Source of the DNA: Solenopsis invicta | Taxonomy: Eukaryota; Arthropoda; Insecta; Hymenoptera; Formicidae | DNA length: 64,000 nucleotides | NCBI RefSeq assembly: GCF_016802725.1 | Contig: NC_052669.1 | Span: forward strand, 1,202,501 to 1,266,500 | Reading direction: 5' to 3' | Shown: in pieces, positions 25,454 to 37,099 of the stretch | Numbering within the stretch: the stretch's first letter is position 1 | How the letters are laid out: each line of letters starts with the position of its first letter | Position numbers and translations under genes: made by a program | Notes under the pieces: model-generated | Database searches by the model: none | Seen by the model: only the letters and a program-made list of their open reading frames with translations | What the model was told of the DNA's origin: nothing

Positions 25454-27671
25454 ATATCGTGAACAACTTTGTTTCAACAAGAATTAAAAAGAAAATAGGA
25501 AATACTTCTAAATATATTAAATGTATAAATATATTCGGTGCCTTTACTTTTATTGTCTTGTAACTCTGATCCAAATTTTTTCCTTATAGTGATTTAAAAG
25601 TGCCAATCTCAATATTTATCATAAAATACGCGTTTAAAAAATAACATTTTTCTCATACTTTATATACGGTTTAAAGATTAAAAGTTTTATTTTGTTTCCT
25701 GAAATTTTAGTTTTTCGGACTTGTTTGGTTTTGATAAACCTTACAATTTATTATGTCTTTCATTTTACGCTATCATCAGCTACTTTGACCTATTACAATT
25801 TAAGGTCTTCATACTTTTGTCAAGACTGCATTTCTCGAAACACATTTTTCTCATGGATTTTTCGAGCGCCGTAGATAGGCGTTTAGTTTCATCCGAGGAA
25901 TGTCTTATTAGCACATTCGAGTACAGGTAGCAATCACGCTAACGTGAGAAACGCTTAAAATACTTGCCGTACAGAGAAGATGGTCACTTTACGAGGAAAT
26001 TTTCGAGGAATACCTATGCGGCTCATTATCTCCCAACAGAATAGAAGACCTCCAGTTATTAATTTTCTTTCGCTTCAGATGAATAGAGCTAAAAAGATCG
26101 AAGCTTCGTACCAAGTTTCCGATTTCCTTTTCGTATCATCAGTTAAATCAAGAAACTCAATCCGTTAATTTTTAAATTTTTACTTTGTTTTATATAAACT
26201 TTATTTGATATTTTTAATTAACGATAATAAAACAATTAATAATAAGTAAATAAAATATAAAAAAGTTATTAAATCCATAAATGAGAAGCGCGTAAATTGC
26301 AGGATTCCACTTTTCCAACGTATTTCAGAAACCAAACTTTGATTATTATAGATACAAGAGATACGAAAGATGAGATTCAACTATAATTAATCGAAGCATT
26401 CGACACCGACAACGTAACATGCAAAATTCCATAACCGTTTTAACTTTATTAAGGATTCAGCAATTTGTTCAGAAACACCTACGGATCAGCTTTAATTTGC
26501 GATAAAGCGATTAATCGATCATCGTCGAAATTGAAAGCACTCGTGTCGGAGCTGTTCGCAAAAGGAAACCTTCGGCACGCGCGTACAATAAGCCTCCGAC
26601 AGTGGTTGTAAAACAAAGAGCGCGCCTGCACGACACACGACGCGCGTGAGAGGCGCACGCCATCCTCTGTATGACGCTTACTTTCTTGGCTGGCATATAT
26701 ACACGCATGCAGATCTCTTTAAGGATTCGCCTTATCACGAGGCACGCGCTCGCACCTGCCCTTACCTTGCTCTGGCTTCCGTCATTTATTACCTTCATTA
26801 CCTACCGCCGTATTTACCACGCTGCTGTCTCGCTCCGATTCTTCCGCCGCATTAATCTCGCGTCGTTATAATTAAAAAAAAGTCAACCGTGGCGACGTAT
26901 CACACTCAGAGCAATCTCTCTCGAGTACTGTTATTACATTTCCTTTCCTACTCGCTTTGTTTTGAAATTTATATTCGTATAAATATTCGCAGTCTTTTTA
27001 CGTATGTACTGTTCATTTATTATTTTTTTGTTGTTATTTACTTAGTTTTACTTGCATTGCAATATAGATACTATAAATATACCATAAATACGTTATTATT
27101 ATAAAGTGTGAGTAAACTAAAGCATACAGTACAAATTAAAATGCATTAATTCTATAATTTATTTGGATAACCCGTGCGTAATTATTATCAGATTATATTA
27201 CAATGTACAAATAAATAATCTGCTATTTTTTATAAAATTCAGTATTTATTATAAAAACACACCAAATTTAGCCATAAAAGTAACTTCTAGAGATGTACGA
27301 ATCAAGTATTTGTGAAATTAAATTGAATCAAATTGAAATTTTGATTGTATATTTAAAATTGAATTGAATCAAATCTGAAATTTTTACGTCGAATCGAATA
27401 GAACATCTTTGATTCGAATATTAATTGAATTTGGATATATCTGCATAACAATAAGAAAAAGACAAATAAAAATAATTACTTTTACATGTTTAACTTATAT
27501 TGATATGTTTTTATAATAAATATAATGAATTTTATAGGAAATAATGGATTACTTATTTAATTACCTTCACAAGTGACTTAACTGTTGAGCGAATCTCACG
27601 TACGCAAACTCTCGAAAATATTTCGAATGCGCCGAGAAAAGAAGAAATAAACAGAATCAATTTATTAGATC
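25454..27671. other. Non-coding stretch
   Basis: AT-rich apart from a mixed-GC patch at 26470-26870, where frames overlap on both strands. At 27295-27430 the word TTGAATCAAA and close variants recur, an AT-rich simple-repeat field. No gene is supported. Confidence 0.5.
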
Positions 27672-27888
27672 TAAGGTACTTGAGCCGAATAAAACCTAGT
27701 ACTAAATAAGGCCCACTTAAAAATTTACCATTTAAAAACGCGCTTTATGTTTGAAATATACATAATACTTAAAAGATATATCACAGGACGTAGATAAAGA
27801 GAGACTGGAGAATTAATACCGGTAGCAACACGTTTATTCAGTGCAACAAAAACTTGTAACAAAGTAGATAAACCAGTCGTTTTTATAA
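27672..27888 (+). repeat. Dispersed repeat, copy 2
   Basis: Partner of 11570-11764 in the same orientation. The exact shared 18-mer lies at 27725-27742, and the CGTTTATTCA block at about 27831-27840. The copies have diverged by substitutions and small indels, so neither looks recent. Confidence 0.65.
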
Positions 27889-28300
27889 ATTTTTGAAACT
27901 TTTAAATTTATTTGGCTTTTATGAAAATTTTGTATTTATTATCTATTTATGTTATTATGATATTTTTTGTTTCTTATTTGATTCTTCAGAGTTTTGACTA
28001 TTTTAAAGCAAAATTGTTCACGATGTGACGCTATTAAAAAAAGTGATTTGGCGCCATTGGAATTTTTTTTAAATAGACTTGTTTGGTCATTGTAAGAAAT
28101 TCTTCAACTGCATTACTTCAGAGTCCTTATTCTATTTCAATAATTCTAAAAGTTTTAAGTTTAAAAAAAATTTTAATCTATAGATACTTCAAGAAAATGT
28201 TCAATAATTAACAAATCTTAAAGCTACGTGTGTAATTGAAAATCACTTACGCATTTATTTCATAGCTCCTTAAACATTATCCACTTCAGTGATGAGACAG
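27889..28300. other. AT-rich sequence downstream of the OBP-like gene
   Basis: The segment 27950-28130 matches the dispersed family also seen at 5510-5660 and, in part, 31015-31085 (shared blocks GCAAAATTGTTCA, GGCGCCATTGGAA and GACTTGTTTG). An AATAAA on the minus strand near 28256 could serve as a polyadenylation signal for the gene that ends at 28353. Confidence 0.45.
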
Positions 28301-28352
28301 CTTACATAAAAATACTAAATTTTTTTTTTATCTGTAATTCAAGAATTTATAT

Positions 28353-29368
28353 TTATTTCTAAGGAAAATGAAAAAATTCCATTGTTTTATATTGTGTACA
28401 ATTTTCATATTTTTAAGAGAAATTTTTATTTTATATTTTATTTTAAAATGATATTAGCTGTCTTAGAATATATATCTTACCATTGACAATACGCATTCTA
28501 TAGATTTTATGGTTTTTTCATATTGGTTTCCTTCAAACTTATCGCCTGCAAATGAAAAGGCATTAAAATTGTGTTTTATGGTACTATAAATTAAATGCAT
28601 AATATTTCACATTGCATATGTATATGTTCATATAATTATTAAAATTAATTACCTTCTTCTTTACATTTTTGTATCATCTCGTTTAAATAATTTATTTGAG
28701 TTTCATCGCGAAAGATTTTTTTAGCAAAAATCAAAGTCTCATCCCATTTTATTTCACCTTGTTCATTGATCTAAAATTAAAAGAAACATGTAATTAAGAA
28801 AAAAGATTCATACATTTAAATATATCACTTATATACCGTATCGTGTACGATAAGTTAATTTATTAACATATCTTTTATCTTTTAATTTAAGAAAATTAAA
28901 AAATAAGATAAAATATTTAATAAGGCAAAATATAAATATTTTATAAATAAAAAAATTTAATAGATTTTATATATAATGTTCTAATAGTGAAAACTGTTTA
29001 ATAAATATCTATTTAATATATACTTTTTGTAGATTTTAAAAAAGATAACGCTAATTTAGCGGAAGTGTGTAAATTATATTAGAATATCGTATTTAATTTA
29101 ATTCTCATTTATGAATTCTCTCTCTCTCTCTCTCTGCCCCCCCCCTTCCTCTTCTATATATATATATATATTACTTACTAAGTTTTTCTTTTCTGCTACA
29201 CAATAGGATATTTCGGGACTGCCAATCTCTGTAATATACAAATTATAAGTTTCTCATAACACAATTTCAAATGTATAAAGCAAAATGTACGTTATTCTTG
29301 ACAAATTTCCGAAAGCAGTATATTGACTTGCTAAATATATATCTTTTAAGACTAACGTTGTCTCTCGT

Positions 29369-29404
<36 letters not shown>

Positions 29405-30559
29405 TCTTTCTCAAAAAGACAAATTATTATAGTAGAATATATACATGTAAATTTATAAAACTAATATAATAGAAAACAATATAATAATATAAAAAATTGT
29501 AATAGTTAATATTACTATAATTTAGAATAGGCCAAATATTATACACATATTTATGATTAGAAATTATTAAAATTATTAAAATATATATAGATAGGAAATT
29601 GTTATTAAACACTAGTTCCTCTTTCAACCGGTGTAGCCACTTTCGTAATGTAAATTTATTTTTAATGTATTATAATCAACTGTTTAATATCGTAAAAGTT
29701 AATAATAAGAATAAAATTGTATTGAAAATTATACTGAAAATTTCAATATACAATTTTATTTTACATAATTAATAAGATACAAAATTATTTAATATATTAA
29801 TAAAATATTTAATATTGGTTATTTAATTAAAACACTCACTGGATAAACCCATTTTAAAGGTGCATGCTGCAAGTGTTAGAGGCAAATCAATCAGTTCTTT
29901 TAAATCGATTGCCTTTGATGTTACAGTTTGTATAATACTTTCAAACACATTTTGCGCATCACTCATCGTCTGAAAGAATTGATTACTTTTTAAAATATTA
30001 TTTTTACTGTAGTTTGCATTACTATATTTATTACATTTTATTATATTACATTACTACATTATAATATTTATTTCTCGCATCTAGCATCATACAACCAATA
30101 TGGCGCTTATTTGAAAAAGTTAAATTATTTTACTTAGAAAACAATTGAATGCATTTGTTCTTTGTGATAACTTCGCAGTTCCTAAAATACAAAACTCTCC
30201 GTGCAAGCTTTTGACATCTATAAAGTAAGGAACTTGTGATACATTCTTTGTAATAGATCTTAGTCCCATACTTGCTTTTCTCTATATACATTTTTGGTCT
30301 ATGAATAATTAAGTACTCAAAAATAAGGATTTGCTATTATTAAAGGCTAATATAATATATTTTACTAAAGTTTTAAATCTAGAATTAAAATTCTTTTTAT
30401 ATACGTAATTTAAATCACACACACTCAAACGGAGTTCGAAAAAATCTTTATGAATTAGTTGAATTTTTTATGTACGGCTCGGAAAAGTATTATTAATCAC
30501 TAATTGTCAGTACTCACGATGGCAACCAGCACGCACACGACGAACACTACAATCTTCAT
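28353..30559 (-). CDS. Secreted odorant-binding-protein-like gene, C-minus type, six exons
   Basis: The product is probably a small secreted carrier of hydrophobic ligands, as insect odorant-binding proteins are; the ligand is unknown. Exons on the minus strand are 30518-30559, 29840-29969, 29179-29228, 28653-28770, 28481-28545 and 28353-28358. Donors are GTGAGT, GTGAGT, GTAAGT, GTAATT and GTAAGA; acceptors are TTTCAG, TTACAG, TTTTAG, TTGCAG and CCTTAG. Phases agree at every join, giving 136 residues. The start is the first ATG after the promoter and opens a hydrophobic leader (MKIVVFVVCVLVAI), with likely cleavage near residue 18. Cysteines lie at 50, 67, 110 and 131. The last three match C3, C4 and C6 spacing; positions of C2 and C5 hold other residues (Glu four before Cys67), as in C-minus OBPs. 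The gap from Cys50 to Cys67 is short (16 residues; about 30 expected), so a small exon may be missing within intron 2. The last exon is only Lys-stop; an alternative terminal exon at 28302-28331 would add nine residues. Introns contain CT/TA microsatellites and a small hairpin. The splice model is strong; family assignment is by pattern, not alignment. Confidence 0.75.
29117..29170. repeat. Compound microsatellite (TC)n-(C)n-(TA)n in intron 3 of the OBP-like gene
   Basis: A (TC)9 run is followed by nine C residues and then by (TA)8. The tract ends directly next to the exon 3 donor on the minus strand, so on the transcript it forms the start of intron 3. Confidence 0.9.
29371..29402. repeat. 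(CT)16 microsatellite in intron 2 of the OBP-like gene
   Basis: A pure CT run; on the transcript it is a GA run about 140 bases before the exon 3 acceptor. Confidence 0.9.
29709..29757. repeat. Small inverted repeat in intron 2 of the OBP-like gene
   Basis: AATAAAATTGTATTGAAA is followed by its near-perfect reverse complement TTTCAATATACAATTTTATT, forming a hairpin of about 18 base pairs with one bulge. Confidence 0.6.
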
Positions 30560-30626
30560 TTCGTTGATCTTGGAGTATTCTAAAACGTGATGATTCTAAA
30601 GTTCGTTGCAGCACTTCAAAGTCGAT

Positions 30627-30670
30627 ACTGACACCGATATTTTAGACGCAGTATATTATATATATATGTA
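30627..30670 (-). promoter_or_regulatory. TATA box and TCAGT initiator of the OBP-like gene
   Basis: On the minus strand an arthropod initiator TCAGT occupies 30631-30627, with its A at 30629. A TATAATATA box begins at 30660, 31 bases upstream of that A, inside a longer TA run reaching about 30670. This spacing is that of a classical focused promoter. It implies a 5' untranslated leader of about 70 bases before the ATG at 30559. TA-rich DNA is common here, so the pairing with TCAGT at the correct distance is the main support. Confidence 0.5.
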
Positions 30671-30699
30671 TATACATACTTAATTTGACTGTACAAATT

Positions 30700-33600
30700 A
30701 CACAACGTCATACTGTTTGTACGTCATCATTTTGTATAAACAGATGTGCATATTTTCTTGCTTGGCGTAATATTCCACTTAGATTTCGTATAAACAAGTG
30801 TGTTATAAGCACTTCTGTCGCTGCGTATGTAAAACCGCGCCTTTCTTATCTCGTGAAGTCATTATTTGCTGTCAGCAATACAAAATAAAATTTATACATT
30901 TAACTTTTAATACGAACAATTCCAAGCATCAAATCAAATTTAATTTTAGTTTTTCTCTTGTTTATTTTACAATTCTTTTATTTTTTTGTTAACTAAGATA
31001 ATAATATAATATAACTTTGACTTTTTTAATGGACTTGTTTGACTTTTGTAGGAAGCTCTTTAATTGTATTACTTTTCAATTACAACTAGAACATAATAGT
31101 GTGTGCTACATAAATTTATATATTATAATAATTTTTGATAATTTTGAATTTTTTATAATTGGGTTCTCGAAACCTTTGGAAAGTTAATTTCACTCAAATT
31201 CTACATAATTTTTGTGAACTACCGTATTTGATTAGTTGTTTTAAAGTTTTTACTGCAGTTTTTATTATTAGCAACTTCAAAAATCTATATGATTAACTGA
31301 TGTGTGAAAACAAAAAAATTTACACCTCCGCGGCAAAGGGGCTTCAACGAAGATAACATGTCATATGTTTCAATAAAATAAGATCAAGTATATAATTGTT
31401 TTCTTTTATTTATATATATTATAAGAATGCAATTTTGTCAAGCATGATTTCATTCTGCATCCCTTTTTAAGTAGAGTTAATTAATATTTATAACATGTGA
31501 AAAGCGTTCACAGAGCAAAGAAAAAGGTGCATGTTATACTCCTTTAATTAGAAGATAGGAGACCCAATCAAGATGCTATATTAATTTAGCGATAAGGAAG
31601 ACATTGGCGTCATCAACTTTTGAATATTTATTCGAAAAAACAGTGGCGTGCTGCAATGCCTGCGTTACGAGCCGTTCACTTTGGAAGGGTTAATTGCACC
31701 TTTAAGAACGAAGGAATAACATGCTACGGCACGCGCCTGTGGCCGGGGCAATAGTAATTACAATTTATTTCGGATGTTCTCCGACCCTCGTTACCGGACA
31801 CACACGCCGACACACGCGCGCAGTACATCAGCAGCGTGAAAATTATTTCGTGCGAGCCTCAGCCATAATGTTCGCCATAACTTTATTTTGCACGTATCGG
31901 TACTTAATTAAAATCAATTAACCAATTCGGTAATAACTGAACTGAGCCTGCAAAGTTCGTTGCTAAAATATATCACAACTGCAATATATTCTTTTTCTGC
32001 ATCCATCTTCTCCTTCTGCATGCTATCAATTTTCTGCGTAACGTTATAATTGAAATTTTGAAGTTTCCTACAAAAGTTAAATAAGTTCATTTTTTTTTTA
32101 ATCTGGTTTATAGCACTAATTTTTTATCAGCGTTAAATTATGAATAAATTTTGTTCCGTCAAAAATTAAATAAATTTTGAAGCACGTTTTTTTTTTAATG
32201 GACTTTCAAATTTTTGTGTCAAAGCATAATAACGTCGTTTTTATGTTTATATAAAAAAAAAAATTACTATATTTATGCAAAAAATATAAAAAAACTGCTT
32301 TATTAAGAATAATTTGTAAAATTTGTAAATAAAAATAAATAATTTTTTATTTTTATTTTAAATAATATTTCCGTTTTCATCTTTATTATTATTAATGTTG
32401 TAAAAAAGATGTAAGATATGATTATTACAGAGTAAATTGGTAGTAAATATGAAATTCCCGTAAGAATCAAACAAACCCAAATGTTTTAAATTTTTATTTT
32501 AAATAAGTATTTAAAATATTAATTAAAGTCTACAACTTTGTTCTCTTACTTATTATCTGGAGAAAAATTTACATGAACGATTTGAAGATAAGATTTTTAT
32601 TTCTTAAAAATTAAACTTTTTAAACACAATTTTTGTTTATAGGAAATCCTCTAATTACATTTTTCGTTCAAAAAATATTTTCTTTTGTTTTCACATTTTA
32701 CTTTTACTTTCCAGCTTTCGTTAAAAACAAATCTTTGTTTGAGTTAGCACACAAAAACATTGTGTGCGTTTCGCTGTTGGAAACAAATGAGAGATTTTAT
32801 GATCAATACTTATTCGATAGCAGGTTAAACACGTTTCATCTTTCTGTCCCTTCTTTTTCACTTTCTCGGTCACATATAACACGTTGATTGATAAACGATC
32901 AAAAATTGTCGGTATTTATTAATGTGCCATTCTCGTGCGTATAAAGTGTTTCATTGACTCGCGAAATGGCTCACGACAGCAATTAAAGCAATTAAAGAAG
33001 AAGATCAACATATAGGTGTACGAAAATAAGTCGTGCAAAAATTACCAGCAATCTAAAGAATCATCTACATGAGAGCCATCGAATGCGCTTTCGTCGAATA
33101 ATCAGTATATATCGATAGTGAACGTTTTTATCAAATTATTCTATTGACCATACGAGTATAACGTAAGCTCTACTAAATTATACATAAATTATATATAAAA
33201 ACAGTACGTATTTAAGTAGTTATAATTATCATTACAAAAATTAAATTTTTCTTTTGCGTTAAAAAAAATTTTTTTTTTATTTACTATTGAAAACTATTGT
33301 CAAGCTTATCAAAAAATTAATTAAATTAAGATGTAATATTCTTTTCAATTGCATTTTTCAAAATAATAATTAAAATCTAGTAATTATATAAACACCTTTT
33401 TAATTAAAATATTTCAAATTTGATATTTACAATGTCACCATGTTACATATGTTATTAATTAATTTATGTCAATTTTTATTTGAAATCATATGTTTGAATA
33501 AAAGCTTCGATATTATCTGTGTAATATGAGTTATAGAGTAAACTCAGAAACAGAATGGTGCCGCAAATCCGTTTAGCGATTTATGGTTTCTTTTACAATT

Positions 33601-34299
33601 GATTCTCTATTCAATCTCGGGTCTCAGCGTGTCGTCGCCCTTAGATTTATATCCAAGAGTGAGTTCCTTAGCAATCTTAAGGTCCCACCAAGGGTCAAGT
33701 GCACTCTCGAAGGAGATAAATCTTTTTCATTCACGTAGATCGTAGATGGAATCTCAAAGGTAAAATCTGAAAAAATTGCGGTCAACGGCTGGCAGAAAAC
33801 GCACCTCTCGCCTATCATGTTTTATGTGTTAACGCAACATCAAACATTTATTGCCACTAAACTACCGCTTATTCAGACCCACCTGCCCTTTTACCCGTAT
33901 AATATTCAGGCTGTCGTTGCCGCAGCCTCCGTTCACATTGCGTCAATTGCGACGACAAAGCTATTCAACGCAAACAGACTCGGAGCCAGCCACGTCGAAA
34001 TGAATCGCACTTTATATGAATGTAATGGTAAACCATTACATTAATTTTTTCAATTCAATCTTTTGGTGCTTAAATAAAAAATTTAAGAAACATAAAGTCC
34101 GTTTGATTTACAATTAAATAAATAATTTCCTAAATGTTAACGCACTTTTATCAAGTAACGATTTACTGTTCTAAATACAATTATTCCAGGATTCCAGGAT
34201 TTCTATCGGTTGCGTCATGGCTATTGAAATCGTTTTTAGTCATATTGTTAAATTCCATTAAAGCACTGAACTATCCCACGATATCTATCAAAAGTTTAC
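30700..34299. other. Mostly AT-rich non-coding stretch
   Basis: Parts of 31015-31085 and 32050-32230 resemble the dispersed family at 27950-28130. A mixed-GC patch lies at 31550-31900. At 33624-33818 a minus frame of 64 codons contains a good acceptor (CAATTTTTTCAG, exon side ending near 33771) followed by about 47 unbroken codons. No domain is recognised, so it is only noted as a possible exon. No other gene is supported. Confidence 0.4.
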
Positions 34300-35200
34300 A
34301 TAAATGCATCATAATTTCAAATATTTTTATCCATGTTCTCCGAGCCACGACGAAACCTCCGGCGGCGTGTTTACACCCGCGTAATCCAACCCCTGTCAAG
34401 CCACGACATCCCTCGTCTCCCCCATAAAATTGAGAGAACCTGTTCGAGAGAAAGGTTGAATTCAAGATCCTCGAGGATCCCAAGGATGCTCGTCGACGAG
34501 GCGCGAAATACTGCATAATTCTCGTCCTAATTTTCACTCGGGCGAGCTCGCTTTCACCCCACGAGATGAACGAAAGCAATGTCACGTGTGATTTACACCC
34601 GCGACAAGTTTCGGGAGGCGGTCCGGTCGGAGAACGGGAGGTGAGGGCATTCAACGATTTTACCGTGGATTTTTGGATGGCTAGCCAGCCTTCCTCTTCC
34701 TCCCCCTTCCCTCGCCCCTTGTAAGTGGGGGTCACTCCATTTAAAAGGGCATAAATTTACGGGGGACGTGTGGCGACACAAAAGGCAACCCCCGCGGGCC
34801 CCGGTGTTCATTCGTACGTAAAATATTGTGACAGGCGTGAACAGTGACTTTTAATGCGGCTGCTGACCCGATCCTTAAGGGTCTTGTTTGCATTAAGTTA
34901 TGCGTCGCCTCAGGGCAAACGACGAATTATAATACTTAATTGGCCATCGTCGCCGGTGTAAATGCGTATTGTCCGCGTCGGTCAAAGAGAAATTCTTGCG
35001 TAGCATTGCATCGCGTCACATCGCGGTGTCGTGAGTGGAAGCTGCGAGCGAGAAAGCAGCGTAAATGTACATTTGAAATTATCTTATCATCGAAAATATC
35101 CGAAAAAAATTGGACGCGCGAGATGGAAACGAACGTTTACTCGAATTTGTTTGTACGATCGATTACTTCAACGATTGCTATTATATCAGGATAGCTTTAA
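34300..35200. other. GC-rich island with overlapping frames
   Basis: A 154-codon minus frame (34271-34735) is overlapped by three others on both strands. Purine runs such as GAGGAAGAGGAAGG type around 34690-34715 (minus strand) explain much of the apparent protein. No splice-bounded exon is seen. Confidence 0.4.
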
Positions 35201-35344
35201 ATAATCAATATTAGAAAATGAATAATCTCACTAGTGAAATCGAATAGTGACTTTTCAATAGTTTATTTCCGTAAAGATAATGTTGCTTATATTAAGTAGT
35301 AATATAAAACATTAATGAGGTAATTTATGGACAATATGGAACGA

Positions 35345-35600
35345 ACAGTTTTACCAAAGTATCTAAAAATTTAGTTGGAAGCAGATCTGAAAATAACTTT
35401 AATGCATCATAAAAATAAATATAATAATTATAAAGAATAATTAAGCATAACGAGCAATTACTCAAAAAGCTTTAATATCCTAGCAACCAATTTAAACGTC
35501 CAACATATTATTTTGATAGTCTTTTATATTATAATATATATAATATATATAAAACAAAATTATTTTTAAACTTGCATTCAGTTTAATAATTTTCAGTTTT
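35345..35600. mobile_element. MITE-like element, copy 2 (diverged)
   Basis: Related to 12836-13093. It shares TCTAAAAATTTAGTTGG, GCAGATCTGAAAATAA (about 35380-35396) and AACGTCCAACAT with following ATTATTTTG (35495-35515). Its outer ends are less clear than in the first copy, and an AT-rich insertion (ATATATAATATATATAA type) lies near 35530-35555. Confidence 0.55.
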
Positions 35601-37099
35601 CAGACGCTTTGGCCATGTTATAGAAAACTGCGTTGTCTTTTCGTGAACGTATTCAGCAATTCTCCTCTAATATACAAAAGTACCGTTAATGTTTTAACTC
35701 CAGATATCTTAATCAAAGCTTAATTATATTATTATATGCGACAAATGTGTTAAGAGACTTATCAACTTCGTTAATTCTCGGCTCATTACCGTAGCGATGG
35801 AGACGATTTCAACTGCACGCAACTCGTGCGCGTGTCACTTTCTTATATTAATAATGGAGTATCGTTCCCCTCGATAAATGCACGAGCAGGTAGTTCTCGA
35901 CGACGAACATGTAAGATTTCGGCGTGCTACTCTGTAAGGTAAGTAAATACAGTAACCGACGCCGTTATTTCGCCAGATAAGTTAGCAACTATATCGGGGA
36001 GGGGGCTAGCCCCAATGGTAACAACCGAGGCACCATTTAGTGCACTCACGTTTATTTCCGGATTGCCGCGGCCCATCTGCATTCGGCCTTATCTCCGCCT
36101 CTTTCTTTTTTTTAAAAATCGCTCTCAACTTAATCGACCCGATTAATCTTTCCTGCAGCTTTCGAATCGCACTTTCGATCGTCTATAGGCGGAATAAAAT
36201 TGCAATTGCTTACGTACAATCGTTCGATTTAATGCGTTCTTCGTACGTATAACGGTAGTTCCGCACTTTCTTGGCGTAACAAATATGTAAATATCAATAC
36301 GTAAATAAAATATAAATTGTATTACAATTCATGTGATTAACGCGAGCTTTGTTCCTCATTTATGTATGACTTTCAAGAGTAGACGCGCTTGCAGCTTGGC
36401 GTGATAAAGACATCGTTTGTCAAAAGCGATACATCATACCTAAATCACTTTATACCTCTGCTGCCGAGGTCAGCCGCTGCCTCGCGAGCATCGAGATTAT
36501 TGTAATTGTGTTTATTACCGCCATTACCACCGTTTAATAATCCCCTCAGCATCTCTCGAGCCTTCAATTCTCCCCATTCTCATGGCTGTGTGTAACAGCG
36601 GTTCTCAATGTGCCTTTTTATAGAAATATTTTTAAAAACAATTGTATCATTTTTGTTAAAAAGAATCATCGAGTTTCCCAATAATATTATTTTTAAATAA
36701 AAATGTCCAGTTTACGTATTTATATTTTTATTCTTCAAAAAGCAACTATCGCTCAATACATTTTAATTTATAAGTTAGAATGCTGCTCATTAATAATTTT
36801 TAAGTTTCAATATAACAAATTAAAATTTTTATGACGCTTGATAATAGAAATTGTGTACTGTGCTTTTATCATATTATCACAATTTTCGTTCCAACGTACA
36901 AAGTTATTGAGGTAATAACTTGCAATTAGTATCGTATATAACATATGTTACGATGTATATTTCAATTTATTTGGATACACATTTTTTTTGATTAAACGCT
37001 GACTACACTGAGATTAATAAAATTTGTTCTGTACGTTAGAAAGATTGATAAAATTTTTCATTTATATATTTCTACATCATACATTTTGACACGCGCCAC
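35601..37099. other. Non-coding stretch, mixed then AT-rich
   Basis: The segment 35760-36560 is GC-richer, with a strong plus-strand donor-like AAG|GTAAGT at about 35938-35945 but no convincing exon before it. The remainder is AT-rich. No gene is supported. Confidence 0.45.

Noticed and set aside
25924..25930. CAGGTAG (Zelda-type) words here and at 35887 and 40298
   Set aside because: About eight copies of any 7-mer are expected by chance on both strands of 64 kb, and they do not cluster.
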